Origin: Rhizomys pruinosus
Taxonomy: Eukaryota > Chordata > Mammalia > Rodentia > Spalacidae
NCBI GenBank assembly: GCA_009823505.1
Contig: VZQC01005688.1
Location: forward strand, 510,670 to 574,669
DNA length: 64,000 bases
Direction of reading: 5' to 3'
Positions 10,952-21,080 of this stretch are shown here, in pieces. The position numbers and the translations under genes are program-made. Every line of letters begins with the position of its first letter. The stretch's first letter is position 1. Below the pieces are notes generated by a model that saw nothing but the letters and a program-made list of their open reading frames with translations, was not told the DNA's origin and did not search any database.

Positions 10952-11201
10952 GTTTTTTTTAATATTTTTTCTTATTTTATTTATTTTTGTATGTGTATGA
11001 GCGTACTGTCTGCATGTAGGTTTGTGCACCCGTGTCGTGCAATGCCACGGAGGTCAGAAGAGGGTTCCCCTAGAACTGGAGTTCTCCTGGAATTGGAGTT
11101 ACAGATGGTTCTCAGCCACCATGTGGGTGCTGGGAATCGAACCCGGGTCCTCTGCAAGAGCAGTCGGTGCTCTTAACTGCTAGGCTATCTCTCCAGCCCC
11201 A
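10952..11201 (-). mobile_element. Young B2 SINE with 19-bp target duplication, reverse
   Basis: The minus strand reads GGGGCTGGAGAGATAGCCTAG, B-box GGTTCGATTCCC and the duplicated AACTCCAGTTCTAGGGG body. The target duplication GGCTTTTCATTTTTTTTAA is perfect at 10933-10951 and 11202-11220, starting at the edge of the older B1. Confidence 0.95.
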
Positions 11202-11220
11202 GGCTTTTCATTTTTTTTAA

Positions 11221-11815
11221 CTGTTATTATTTTCCTGGTAATTTATGATCATAAACTTTATCTCTTCTTTTATCCAATAATCTTCAACCTAGAAAAAATA
11301 TTGCTTTAATTTACAAATGTTTGAATTTATTCAACTGCTACTTTGGTCTCATGTTTCTAATTTTAATGTACTCTGATAAAAATGTATTTGTCTTTCATAT
11401 GAGAAATTTAAGAACTTTTCCGTATGAAACAACATTTGGCAAAGTTTTGGAATTTTCCCAAGGGTTTTTTTAATGTGGGGCATGCTACCTACTTGAAAAA
11501 TGCAGCGTTCAATAGGTATTAATCAGATCAACTGCACTGAGCATATTCTGAACTGTATCCTCTCTTACAATTTAATCTTTTAGGTCTACCAGATAAGATA
11601 GTTTTCTTAAATGTTTAGATTATCATAATTTTTTCAAATAATTATAGTTTTGTACATTCCCTTATAGCTTTTATAACACATTTATTGTTCTTATTAAATC
11701 AGCTAGGTGTTCCAGTTTAATGTTATGATTCTGTTATCTCCCTTCTCAATTTAATGGGATGTTTTAGCACTAAGTATAATATTGGTTGGTAATATTATTT
11801 TTAAAGTTACCTCAT
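11221..11815. other. Unannotated AT-rich intronic sequence
   Basis: No repeat or gene recognised. Confidence 0.5.
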
Positions 11816-11965
11816 AGCCAGAAATCTCAATGTATGACTTTTATCTCAACACTTTATAGACAGGAGATTGTGAACTTCAAGACTACCCTTGGCTAAATAG
11901 TGAGTTTGAGGCCAGCCTAGGCTACATAGCAAGATTATGTCTCAAAAAAACAAAAGAAAATAAAT
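11816..11965 (+). mobile_element. Old B1/B4-related SINE
   Basis: 'GAGGCCAGCCTAGGCTACATAG' and 'GATTATGTCTC' plus an A-rich tail identify a diverged B1-type right half. The left half is barely recognisable. Confidence 0.6.
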
Positions 11966-12936
11966 AAATTTACCACATAGTACTCTTGTGTTAAAAAATG
12001 TAGACAGGAATGGTTTCACAGGAAGAGCATTGTAGCCCAGGAGTTCCGGGCCAACCTGGGAAGTATATCCTCTAATGACAATTATTTATTAATAACTAAT
12101 ATTTAAACTATTCTATCACTCCTAAACCATAAAGCCCTCAGCTATGATATTAACCAAAATAGGAAAGAAACCTTCTTGGATTCTATTCTTCATATGTATC
12201 AGTAATATAACATCATCATATGTAATATAATTATCATATTAGCTTATCAATACCTTTAATGTTAGTTATAATCTTATCATTTGGTCCATGAAATTGGAGT
12301 ATATTTTTTTACCTTATCTTTGTTAAACTAGTCATTCATAGAGTTCTTTCTCCGATTCACAACATTACACAGGTAGCACTCATCTTCTTGAACAGCTGTG
12401 AAGCTAGCTTACCACTCTGTCATCATTCACCCACTTTTCCATAGTAGTCACAAGAGGAATTTTTTTTACCTTGAAAGAGTTAGCAAGAACTGCATCTTTA
12501 GGCAATGGAAGCTAGAGTGTAGAGAAGACATTTTTGACAAAAAAATACATTTAATCTAACATTAATAGCTATTTCCCAATGTAATGTTGTATATTTCCTT
12601 CATTCTAGATTCACTTCATTAGCTTTTTGACTTTGTGAAAACTCTGAAAGGTAGACTGTATTCAGAAGCAAATTTTAAAAAAAATATTCTGAAGCTCTTC
12701 TAAATCATCTTGGTTTAGCTTCAGGAATTTTTTACTTTCATGTGTCAAAGTTTGAATCTATGATTAACACAGCTTAATAAACTGTATCATGTTATTTGTA
12801 AACAAAATAAAAAAGAATTCACAGAGAAAAATACTTGTTTGGCTCCTTTTCAACTCTTTATGAAGGCATCACTATATTTAATTTTTCTTCTTTTTTGCTT
12901 TTAGGAATTTGGAGTTTGTTTAAAAATTACCCATTG
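11966..12936. other. Unannotated intronic sequence with a possible old 7SL-like scrap
   Basis: At about 12029-12060 'GCCCAGGAGTTCCGGGCCAACCTGGG' resembles an ancient B1/7SL monomer. Nothing else is recognised. Confidence 0.4.
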
Positions 12937-13592
12937 ATATATACCCCAAAGACTCATCCTACCACAAAGATATATGCACATCCATGTTTATTGCAGCTCT
13001 TCACAATAGCAAAGAGCTGGAACCAACCCATATGCCCCTCAACGACGAGTGGATGACAAATATGTGGTACATGTACACAATAGAGTACTATTCAGTGGTA
13101 AAGAAGGATGGCATTATGGACTTTGCAGGTAAAAGGATGGAGCTCGAAGCCATTATGCTGAGTGAGGTGACAGTCCCAGAAAGATGAATGGAGAATGGTT
13201 TCCCTCATTTGTGGATGCTAACACCAAATCCCCCAGACGAAAGGCAAACTGAACAACAGTATGGTTATATTTTTGTTTATCTAAAAGCAACTATGCTGTT
13301 ATAATGTGACTCTCTCAATGGGCTCTAGAATCCACCCACCAATTATTTTCAGACTCTGTAATTACTGTATATGGGTGGAGACTATGTATCCATATTTTAG
13401 AATAATATGAAATTAATGGAGGAAAATGTGAATGTTCCTAAGCATAAAAAAAGACTAAGAGAAAGATGCAGGACAGTTATGGCAGAATGCATGATCTGGG
13501 GTGGGGGTTGGGGGAAGGGATAAGGGAATATGCCTGAACAGAAAAGAAAAATGATGTACGAAATACACAAAACATCAATAAAAAAAGAACTT
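12937..13592 (+). pseudogene. L1 3' end: ORF2 C-terminus and 3' UTR, truncated
   Basis: 12953-13186 encodes the cysteine-poor tail of L1 ORF2 in two frames. First frame: THPTTKIYAHPCLLQLFTIA. Second frame: MFIAALHNSKELEP, then NMWYMYTIEYYSVVKKDGI and LEAIMLSEV. A single frameshift lies near 12990. A 3' UTR follows, ending with the tail module (ATGGCAGAATGCATGATC, a G-rich run, AATGATGTACGAAATACAC, CAATAAA). Flanking copies of 'ACCCATTGA' at about 12930 and 13930 suggest that this and the next tail were one insertion. Confidence 0.85.
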
Positions 13593-13599
13593 AAATAAA

Positions 13600-13923
13600 T
13601 CATAAGCTGAAGATGCTAAAACCTATGATATATGTGGAATGCATATGTGCATATTTTGGAGTGATGCATATTGGAATAACAAAAACAACAACTGAAAAGA
13701 GTGCATCAAAGAACTGACTGAAACAGTGAATTTCTGCTTGAAACAGTAAACTTCTGCACTGAGAAGTTTGAGAGAGACTGAGAAAAAGATGAAAAACATG
13801 TTTGGCAAAATGCATGAGCTCTGGTGGATGGGGGGCAGGAAGGGGGGGCACTATTTTTATACTATAATTTGTACTATAATTTTGTATGAAATGCACAGAG
13901 CTTCAATAAAACATCGGTTTAAA
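13600..13923 (+). mobile_element. Second, tandem L1 3'-tail module
   Basis: The tail is repeated right after the first one: 'GCATATTTTGGAGTGATGCATA', 'AGAACTGACTGAAACAGTGAA', 'TTGGCAAAATGCATGAGC', a G-rich run, 'TGTATGAAATGCACAGAGC' and CAATAAAA. Two polyadenylation-type ends in tandem suggest readthrough of one L1 into another, or template jumping. Confidence 0.75.
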
Positions 13924-13936
13924 AAAAATACCCATT

Positions 13937-14066
13937 GAGCAGGGCGTGGTGGTGTGCGCCTTTAATCCCACTTGGGAAGCCTAAGGCCAGCCTGGTCTAC
14001 ATAGAGAGTTCCAGGACAGCTGGGGCTGCAGGGAGGCCCTGTCTCAAAAAGAGAAGAAGAAAAAAA
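13937..14066 (+). mobile_element. B1 SINE, internally deleted
   Basis: AGGGCGTGGTGGTGTGCG start, deletion of part of the central region ('CCCACTTGGGAAGCC' joined to 'TAAGGCCAGCCTGG'), CCCTGTCTC end and A-rich tail. 'TACCCATTG' on both sides (13929 and about 14071) is the target duplication. Confidence 0.88.
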
Positions 14067-14133
14067 TACCTACCCATTGTAAGTTATTCTTTCAGTTCAT
14101 TATAAAATGACACATAATAATTGCATATATATG

Positions 14134-14272
14134 GATTTTTGAGACAAGGTTTTACTATATGGCCCTGGCTGGACTGGAGCTTGCTATGTATACCAGGTTT
14201 AACACAGTGATCCAGCTGCCTCTACCTCTCAAGTGCTTAGATTAAAGGCTTGTACCACAATGCCCAGCCATG
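14134..14272 (-). mobile_element. Old B1 SINE, reverse orientation
   Basis: 'TTTTTGAGACAAGGTTTTAC', 'CTGGAGCTTGCTATGTATACC' and 'CCACAATGCCCAGCC' mark a diverged reversed B1. Confidence 0.8.
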
Positions 14273-15315
14273 CATAATAACTGCTTATCATTTATAATCT
14301 TTTTTTCTATCTGTAATTCTGCTCAATTAATTTCTAATGTTTATTTTTTTAATGTGTCAGACTTTCCTAAAATTGGTATGTTTTATTGGTCTTCTCTGCA
14401 ATGATGCTTATTGTTGCTTCATGGATAATATTCTTTTATTCCATTACTTTGGCTCTTTATTTTTCTTTCTGTTATTTTACTGTCCTTTTATGCCCTTTTA
14501 CATTAACATGTGGGCATTTACTCCTAGTTTTGCTATCCCCTGACTGTGAGATCATAAGTTTTGCAGCTAGTACTGCTTTAGCAAAATCTTACAAATATTT
14601 AGATACAGTCCTCTTAAATCTTTCATTTCCAAACAACTGGTAATTTCACTTTGCATTCTTCTTCTGTTTCCCACTTATCAAGCTATTGTCTTGTTTCCTG
14701 CTTTTCCCTGTCTTGCCGACCTTGGAGTGATCACATTTTATTTCTTCAATTTCATCTTAATTTCTCTCGCAGACTGGAATTTCCAGCCCTTCTTCGTCCT
14801 TAGAAGGCACATTAATTTAAATTCATGTGACAATAAATTAAACAATTTAAAGAAGCTTAAATAAATATAAGAAACTGAATCTTAACAAATCTTGATTTCA
14901 CAATGTTCATTTAAAAATATTAACTTTAAAAAGTCCAAAATAGTATATACAGTATGCTGCCATTTTGTGGGAAACCTACAAGTGCCAGGCATACACGCAA
15001 AAGGCAAAATTGGCTTGCATGTATTTAAAATATCTCTAAGAGGAGACCCGGGAATGCTTTCTCTGAGGAGAGATCTGCAGATTCGAGGAAGACCTGTAAC
15101 TACCCCTTCTTACCTGACACTGGAACTCTATGGCTGTTACCTGCTCAAACCTTTCCTTTCTGAATTTAAAATTAGACTTATATCCACACTTTACTAGCTC
15201 CCTTTCTCATTCTCAGTCCTATTTCTTGGGTCTCCTTTCTCTCCATTAGATTCTTACATCTGTTATTATTGCATAGAAGACAAACCCTGGGTTATTTATT
15301 AATCTTGCACCTGAA
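14273..15315. other. Unannotated AT-rich intronic sequence
   Basis: Short ORFs with hydrophobic low-complexity translation (14337-14643) occur but have no domain or splice support. The T-rich strand explains the runs of Phe and Leu. Confidence 0.5.
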
Positions 15316-15690
15316 CATGTGTTCTAGTTCCTTTTGGTTGCTGTGAATAAATACCACAATCCAAACAACTTGAGGAAAAAAAAAAAAAGATTTATTTTGC
15401 TTACACATCCTGATGACAGTCCATCAAGGGAAGCCAAGGCAGGAGCTCAAGGCAAGAACTGAAGCAGAGACCGTGGAGCAACACTGTTTACTGGCTTGCT
15501 TGCTCTGGCTGGCTCAGCTAAGTTTCTTAGGCAACCCTGGTCCACCTGTTCGGTAGGCTGGGCCCCCTACATCAACCAGCAGCTAAGAAAATGTCCTATA
15601 AGAAGGCCTTTGGGGAAATGTGATATAGGAAATTCCTCAGTTGAGGTTGCCTCTTCCCAGGTGTCTCTAGTGAGAAGACCCAGCTTAAAT
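15316..15690 (-). mobile_element. Common rodent interspersed repeat (reverse), same family as 7687
   Basis: 'TTCCTTTTGGTTGCTGTGAATAAA', 'GGCAGGAGCTCAAGGCAAG', 'GAACTGAAGCAGAG', 'CAGTTGAGGTTGCCTCTTCCC' in this order is the reversed form of the repeat at 7687-8065. Confidence 0.65.
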
Positions 15691-16043
15691 GTGGACAGCA
15701 CCTTCTGGTAGCAGCCAGATAAAAGGAGTCTAAGGGTTTAAGCTTTGCTTTCTGCCTCACTGCCTCTGTGTCCTATTGGTGAGTTCATCAACCCTGTACT
15801 GCCGCCGCTGCTGCTGCCGCTGCATTCCTTTGCTGATATCAGAATCCAGATTCTTCAGTGTGGAGATAAATAGCAGGCAGCGGTTCTCCAGGAATTCCTC
15901 CAAGCCCTTAACACCAGGTTAGGACTTCTGAATCCATCCTCATGGACTGAGAAGCTACTGGGTTTAAAGCCTCTTCACTGTGAAGACAGCCACTGTCAGA
16001 CTATGCAGACTATGTATCTTGTAATACACGTAGGCACATCACA

Positions 16044-16044
<1 letters not shown>
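15691..16044. other. Unannotated intronic sequence
   Basis: Contains a short CTG/CCG-type cluster near 15800-15822 (GCCGCCGCTGCTGCTGCCG). Nothing else is recognised. Confidence 0.5.

Positions 16045-16080
<36 letters not shown>
16045..16080. repeat. (CA)n microsatellite
   Basis: About 18 CA units. The duplicated noisy copy starting at 20219 picks up the sequence directly after this tract, so it may be where the long read was clipped. Confidence 0.95.
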
Positions 16081-16081
<1 letters not shown>

Positions 16082-16350
16082 ACACATGTACTCTTTCTCT
16101 CAGATCTATTCCTCCTCAGAACTTTGACTAATAAACCTGTCTGCAGGATAGTCACAGTTATTTGGGAGAGCCAATCTCCCTCAGTGTGATAGTGTCATAA
16201 AGTGTTTGTCACTATTCACAGTAATGTTCTTTCAAATTCACAAGACTTGTGGTCTTTGTCTTTGATTCTAGAAACCATTTATATTGGTTAGTTCTCATAA
16301 ACAGACCTAAGGAGGAATTAGTAACCTTGACTCTTAGGTCATCATCTTCT

Positions 16351-16830
16351 AATTAGAATTTTTAAAAGTTCCCAGGTTTGAGAACCAGAGTGTAGGGAAG
16401 GAGCTGTGGGCACCATGTTGGGCCTTGAAGGTAGCAAGAAGAGGATCCTGAGATGGCACAGGAAGCAGCAGGCCAAGAGGACAGATGAGAAGAAACAAAG
16501 AAGGAGCAGAGGAAACTTGGGGAGCTAAAAAGGAAGGCCATGAAAAGAGCCCCCTGGCCACAGGTGGAATTAAGAAGTCTGGCAGACATTGTTGGACTGC
16601 TGGGCTGTATCATGGAGGCCAGTGCAGGGGGATCAGGACAGGACACATGCTTACTGGACTTCATTTGGGGGGACAGTGGGAAGGAAACACCCCAATGTGG
16701 AGCAAAAGTGCAGGATTGATGGTTGGGGTTGCCAAGGAGGAACTTTCGAGCACTTCCTTAAGGAAAACATGACATCTTTTAAGGAAGAAAAAAAAAATCA
16801 CTCCAATTCAAGTGATATGTGATGTGTGTA
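16351..16830 (+). other. Unrecognised 480-bp segment upstream of an L1 tail
   Basis: GA-rich, with overlapping ORFs on both strands (16485-16822 plus, 16349-16664 minus). I cannot match it to a gene. It leads directly into the L1 tail at 16840, so it may be part of an L1 3' UTR or another retroelement. It is repeated with small errors at about 20487-20950. Confidence 0.35.
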
Positions 16831-16839
16831 TGATGTATA

Positions 16840-17107
16840 CATTATGTATATATTTTAACTATATATATATATAGATATATATATATATATATATATAACG
16901 CAGCAATACAAGTTTGAAGAGAACAACAACAAAAGAACTGAAAAAAAAAAAACTCTGGAAGACTCAGGGAGAGAAATGCAGGATATGTATGGCGGAGTGC
17001 AGGGACTTGGGTGGATGGGGGCACGGAAGGGGAAGCAACTCTAGATTTGATCGAGAAATGATGTGTGACCTACGGAAAAAGTTTAACAATGGTAATAATA
17101 ATAACAA

Positions 17108-17144
<37 letters not shown>

Positions 17145-17145
17145 G
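16840..17145 (+). mobile_element. L1 3'-tail module with TA and AAT runs
   Basis: A (TA)n run at 16858-16897, then 'AGCAATACAAGTTTGAAGAG', 'AAATGCAGGATATGTATGGC', the G-rich run 'GGTGGATGGGGGCACGGAAGGGG', 'AGAAATGATGTGTGACC' and an (AAT)n tail at 17095-17142. The order matches the tail modules at 13600 and 49806. Confidence 0.75.
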
Positions 17146-18179
17146 GAAAAAGCTGTTCCTTGTACCTGAGATGGTGGTGACTCTCTCCCATTCCTGTTTG
17201 AACACTAGATTCCTGCCATAACATCTTTTACCACCTATAGCTAGAATGAAGTGTTCTCCCGGAACCTGTTGCACATTGCAATAAACTTTTGCTTAAACAA
17301 TCACGCACTGGCTCCTTGTCTCTAGCCTCCTGCTAGCATGTTCCTACTGCAGCTGTGCATTTATCATGAACCCAGTCTAGAGTCCTGCCAGAGCCACTGC
17401 TCCACCTTCACTGTATTCTGAATTCTGCATCACCTCCAGTTAAACCAATCCATTTAAAAGGTTTAAAAAAAAGTTGCCAAGTTGTAAAAATAATGTGGGT
17501 CTCCTACACCTCAAGACAAGACGTAACAATTCTCATAACTTTTCAGGTGCTACTTGACTTCAAGCACCACTATATCAAGTAACACAAATTTTACTGACAG
17601 TTACAAGGACATTCTCTTACAGTGTGTGAACATGACTTGATGAAGTAGACTTCACTCATATAAAAAGAGTCACCAATTCAAATTCACACCATTTGTTTTG
17701 TATCCACAAAAATCTACTGGCGTGGTGGAGATTATATACTAGTTTCCTGTACTCATATTTCACATTCTTATCCTTCACAAATTTACCAGAGTTTCTACTT
17801 TGCTGGTATAAATTTTTCTTCTTTTCCAGGACTCTCACAGACTTCTTAGTCCTCACACACCTTTAAGGGTCTTCCATGAAATTTGCACTTTCCAATGAAG
17901 TTGGTAGAGAATTATTAGCCATCAGGTACAGCATTATTAGCCATCATCTTGATCCAAAATCCCACATCTTGCCTTAAAATTCCTTGAAAATATGCCCGAT
18001 ACTTTACCTGTTTTAGTACAAGGTCTAATTTTAAAAATACAATTTCCCAATCATAAAATATTTTACATAGCCCATGATACATCTAGTTATTTGAGAGGAC
18101 ATAAATGCTATAATAGATAGAAAATTCCATGTAATCCCTTTAGCATTGTTGAAGAACAAAAGAATCATGTTCCCAAGTG
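17146..18179. other. Unannotated intronic sequence
   Basis: Single-copy-looking except for its noisy duplicate at about 21310-22990. No gene recognised. Confidence 0.5.
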
Positions 18180-18564
18180 CACAGAGCTTACATTGGGGAT
18201 TTCCCAGGACCACCTGAAGCACAGAGTACCAGGGCGTGGGCTAAACAGGCATAACCCCCCTGCAGCCCTCCCCCCCACTGCTTGCCAAGTGGAATTTCTG
18301 AGGGAGTGTCCAAGTTGATTCTCTGGAGAACCTTCAGAACTGAAAGGGAAGAGTGAATTAGACTTCCAATAGAAAGCCTGAAACTTAGACAAGTCAACAC
18401 TCCATAAGCAAGGAGAAAAACAAACAAACAAACAAACAAACAACAAAGGCATCTGAAGGAGGCAAGCAAAGCAAGCCTCCAACACAGTGAAGAGGCATTT
18501 GGGATTCACATTGGAATACAGGCAAGGAGAAGTCCATATGCCAGGAACACAAAGAAGAGACAAC
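18180..18564 (+). mobile_element. Probable L1 5' untranslated region
   Basis: Placed by position upstream of ORF1. 18446-18560 matches the L1 start at 63713-63830 (CTCAAGGAGGCAAGCAAAGC in that copy, then CACAGTGAAGAGGCATTT), while the sequence further upstream differs between the two copies. It includes a C-rich stretch (18257-18280) and an (AAAC)n run at 18419-18442. The 5' boundary is uncertain. Confidence 0.5.
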
Positions 18565-19680
18565 ATGGGAAAGGTGCAGGATAATTCCACACCAAGCTCT
18601 ACCAACCCTGTGGGAGATTCCTACAGTGGGATCCCCCTGGGCATGGCCCAGGACACAGATCTCAGAAGAACAATTGTGAACATACTCAAAGAAATCAAAG
18701 ACTATAAAGGAGAAGTCACAGAACTAAAGAGAGAATGAAAAACTCAAGAAGGACCTAGAGAGAGAGAATGACAAACTCCAGAAGTGGAAAGACTGAAAAG
18801 ATCCCATGTTGAAAAAGATAAGGAAACCATCCAGTGAAGCAAAGAGCTACAGGAAGAGATTGAGAAGCTCCAAAAGGAAGTGGAAATCACAAGATGAAAT
18901 GAAAAAGGAAATCAAACACTTATTCAATCAAGAGGAAAGGAATGGAAAAAGCCTCAGAAGTAGAATGGAGGAAGCAGAACAAAGAATATCAGACCTGGAA
19001 GATAACACAGAACAACTAAAATCCTCAAGTAAAGATTATGAAAATTTTAAAAATACACAAAAGTGGACCAACCAGGAATTGTGGGACACTATGAAAAGAT
19101 CAAACCTCCACATCATAGGAATAGAGGAAGGAGAAGACTCCCAAGAGAATGATATTGATCAGATCTTCAACAGAAAAATAGATGAAAATTTCCCCAAACT
19201 TAAAAAAGACAAACCAATACAAATACAAGAAGCACATAGAACTCCAAACAGATAAGATCAGAAAAGAAACTCTCCACACCGTATGATAGTTAAAACACTA
19301 CATGCCCAAAACAAAGACAAAATTCTGGAAGCCACAAGAGAAAAAACAAGTTACATATAAGGGGAAACCTATCAGAATTACAACTGACTTCTCAGTGCAA
19401 ACTATGAAAGCAAGAAGAACCTGGAGCAAAACATTCCCAGTGTTAAAGGACTATAGATGCCAACCCAGGTTACTATACCCGGCAAAAATGTAGATTATAG
19501 TTGAAGGAGAGAGAAAAATCTTCCATGACATAAACAAGATGAAAGAATACATGTCTGGAAAACCAACCCTTCAGAGAATACTTGAAGCAATTCAAAGGAC
19601 AGAAGAAAGGAGCAACTGTCCGCAGGCACTAGAAAGAGAAATCAGTAAAAGCAGAACTGCAGAAGTAGAAACCTAAACCA
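18565..19680 (+). pseudogene. L1 ORF1 (RNA-binding chaperone), frameshifted
   Basis: ORF1p forms trimers through a coiled coil and coats L1 RNA. The likely start is ATG 18565 (MGKVQDNSTPSSTNP). The frame stops at 18738. A second frame (18806-19255) holds the coiled-coil end, the RRM-type core 'QELWDTMKRSNLHIIGIEEG' and 'IQIQEAHRTPNR'. A third frame (19302-19493) holds 'TYKGKPIRITTDFSVQTMKA' and 'CQPRLLYPAK' of the C-terminal domain. At least two frameshifts and a stop after HRTPNR make it inactive. The length agrees with a full ORF1. Identification rests on the conserved RTPNR, YKGKPIRIT and CQPRLLYPAK words. Confidence 0.9.
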
Positions 19681-19689
19681 AACAGCAAA

Positions 19690-19990
19690 TGGATAATAAG
19701 GTGAAAGGAAGCAACACAAACCTATGAGTCATAACCTTAAATATTAATGGACTAAATTCCCCAATCAAAAGACATAGACTGGGAGATTGGATTAGGAAAC
19801 AGAATCCATCGATATGCTGTCTACAAGAAACCCATCTTACCTTCAAGGATAGGTACCACCTTAAAGTGAAAGGATGGAAAAAATATTCCAAGCAAATGGT
19901 AGCAAAAAGAAAGAAGGTGTTGCTATTTTACTATCAGACAAAATAGACTTCAAAGTAAAAGAAATCAGAAGAGACAAAGAAGGCCATTAC
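19690..19990 (+). pseudogene. Start of L1 ORF2, endonuclease domain, interrupted
   Basis: The N-terminal apurinic-endonuclease domain of ORF2p, which nicks target DNA at TT/AAAA, is recognisable: 'LNINGLNSPIKRHRLGDW', 'CCLQETHLTF' (with the metal-binding Glu of QETH) and 'YHLKVKGWKK'. The frame breaks after 'VAKRKK'. At about 19991 it is cut off by a T-run that is the reversed poly-A of an opposite-strand L1. The rest of this ORF2 probably resumes at about 30.2 kb. Confidence 0.88.
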
Positions 19991-20217
19991 ATTTTTTTTA
20001 TTGTTTATATTCTTTTTTTTCACATAAATTTATTTATTTATTTTTAACAAATCTAGACCCATGTTCCCGCTCATTCCCCCACCCCACCAGAGCTCGTGCA
20101 TTCTGCCAAACATGCTTTCCATCTCTTAGTCTTTCTCAATATTTTCCATGGGGAAGTTGACTGTTTTGAGCAGAAGTTCACTGTTTCAGTCAGTTCTTTG
20201 ATGCAGTATTTTCTGTT
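19991..20217 (-). mobile_element. 3' end of an L1 inserted in opposite orientation
   Basis: Starts with T-runs, then reversed tail words: 'CATTCTGCCAAACATGC', 'TCTTAGTCTTTCTCAATATT', 'AGTTCACTGTTTCAGTCAG' and 'TCTTTGATGCAGTA'. On the minus strand this is the tail module seen at 13600-13923. It lies tail-to-tail with the interrupted ORF2, a nested insertion, and is cut by the N at 20218. Confidence 0.85.
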
Positions 20218-20218
20218 N
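20218..20218. other. Single-N contig join
   Basis: One N separates the end of the clean contig from a second start of the same 4.1 kb. It marks a join where the overlap was not collapsed. Confidence 0.95.
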
Positions 20219-21047
20219 ACATGTACTCTTTCATCTTAGATCTATTCCTCCTCAGAACTTTGACTAATAAACCTGTCTGCAGGATAGTCACAGTTATTTG
20301 GGAGAGCCAATCTCCCTCAGTGTGATAGTGTCATAAAGTGTTTGTCACTATTCACAGTAATGTTCTTTCAAATTCACAAGACTTGTGGTCTTTGTGTTGA
20401 TTCAGAAACCATTTTAATTTGGTTAGTTTCATAACACGACCTAAGGAGGAATTAGTTACCTTGACTCTTAGGTCATCATCTTCTAATTGAATTTTTAAAA
20501 GTTCCCAGGTTTGAGAACCAGAGTGTAGGGAAGGAGCTGTGGCACCATGTTGGGCCTTGAAGGTAGCAAGAAAGAGGATCCTGAGATGGCACAGGAAGCA
20601 GCAGGCCAAGAGGACAGATGAGAAGAAACAAAGAAGGAGCAGAGGAAACTTGGGGAGCTAAAAAGGAAGGCCATGAAAAGAGCCCCCTGGCCACAGGTGG
20701 AATTAAGAAGTACTGGCAGACATTGTTGGACTCTGGGCTGTATCATGGAGGCAGTGCAGGGGAATCAAGACACGAGTGTGCTTACTGGACTTCATTTTGG
20801 GGGGGACAGTGGGAAGGAAACACCCCAATGTGGAGCAAAAGTGCAGACTTGATGGTTGGGGTTGCCAAGAGGAGAACTTTGAGACTTCCTTAAGGAAAAT
20901 AACCGACATCTTTTAAGGAAGTAAAAAAATCATCCAAATTAATTCAAGGATATGTGTATGTGTGTATGTATGTATACATTATGTATATATTTATAACTAT
21001 GTATATATGTATATATATATATATATATAAAATATATAATATATTAA

Positions 21048-21080
<33 letters not shown>

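Larger units (their letters stand above)
16084..20217. repeat. Clean copy of an assembly duplication (partner 20219-26452)
   Basis: Every recognisable block in this 4.1-kb segment recurs in the same order and strand after the single N at 20218. Anchors: 16084 with 20219; 17341 with 21510; 18041 with 22761; 18911 with 24251; 19581 with 25485; 20171 with 26407. The first 1.26 kb expands only to 1.29 kb in the partner, and the rest expands about 1.6 to 1.8 fold. This copy carries no comparable noise and should be taken as the reference one. Confidence 0.9.

Noticed and set aside
15796..15825. CpG-island-like GCC/GCT cluster as a promoter
   Set aside because: Only about 25 bases long with ordinary flanks; far too short for a CpG island.
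16349..16822. Possible processed pseudogene from overlapping ORFs
   Set aside because: Translations in all frames match nothing I recognise. Left as an unassigned segment next to an L1 tail.
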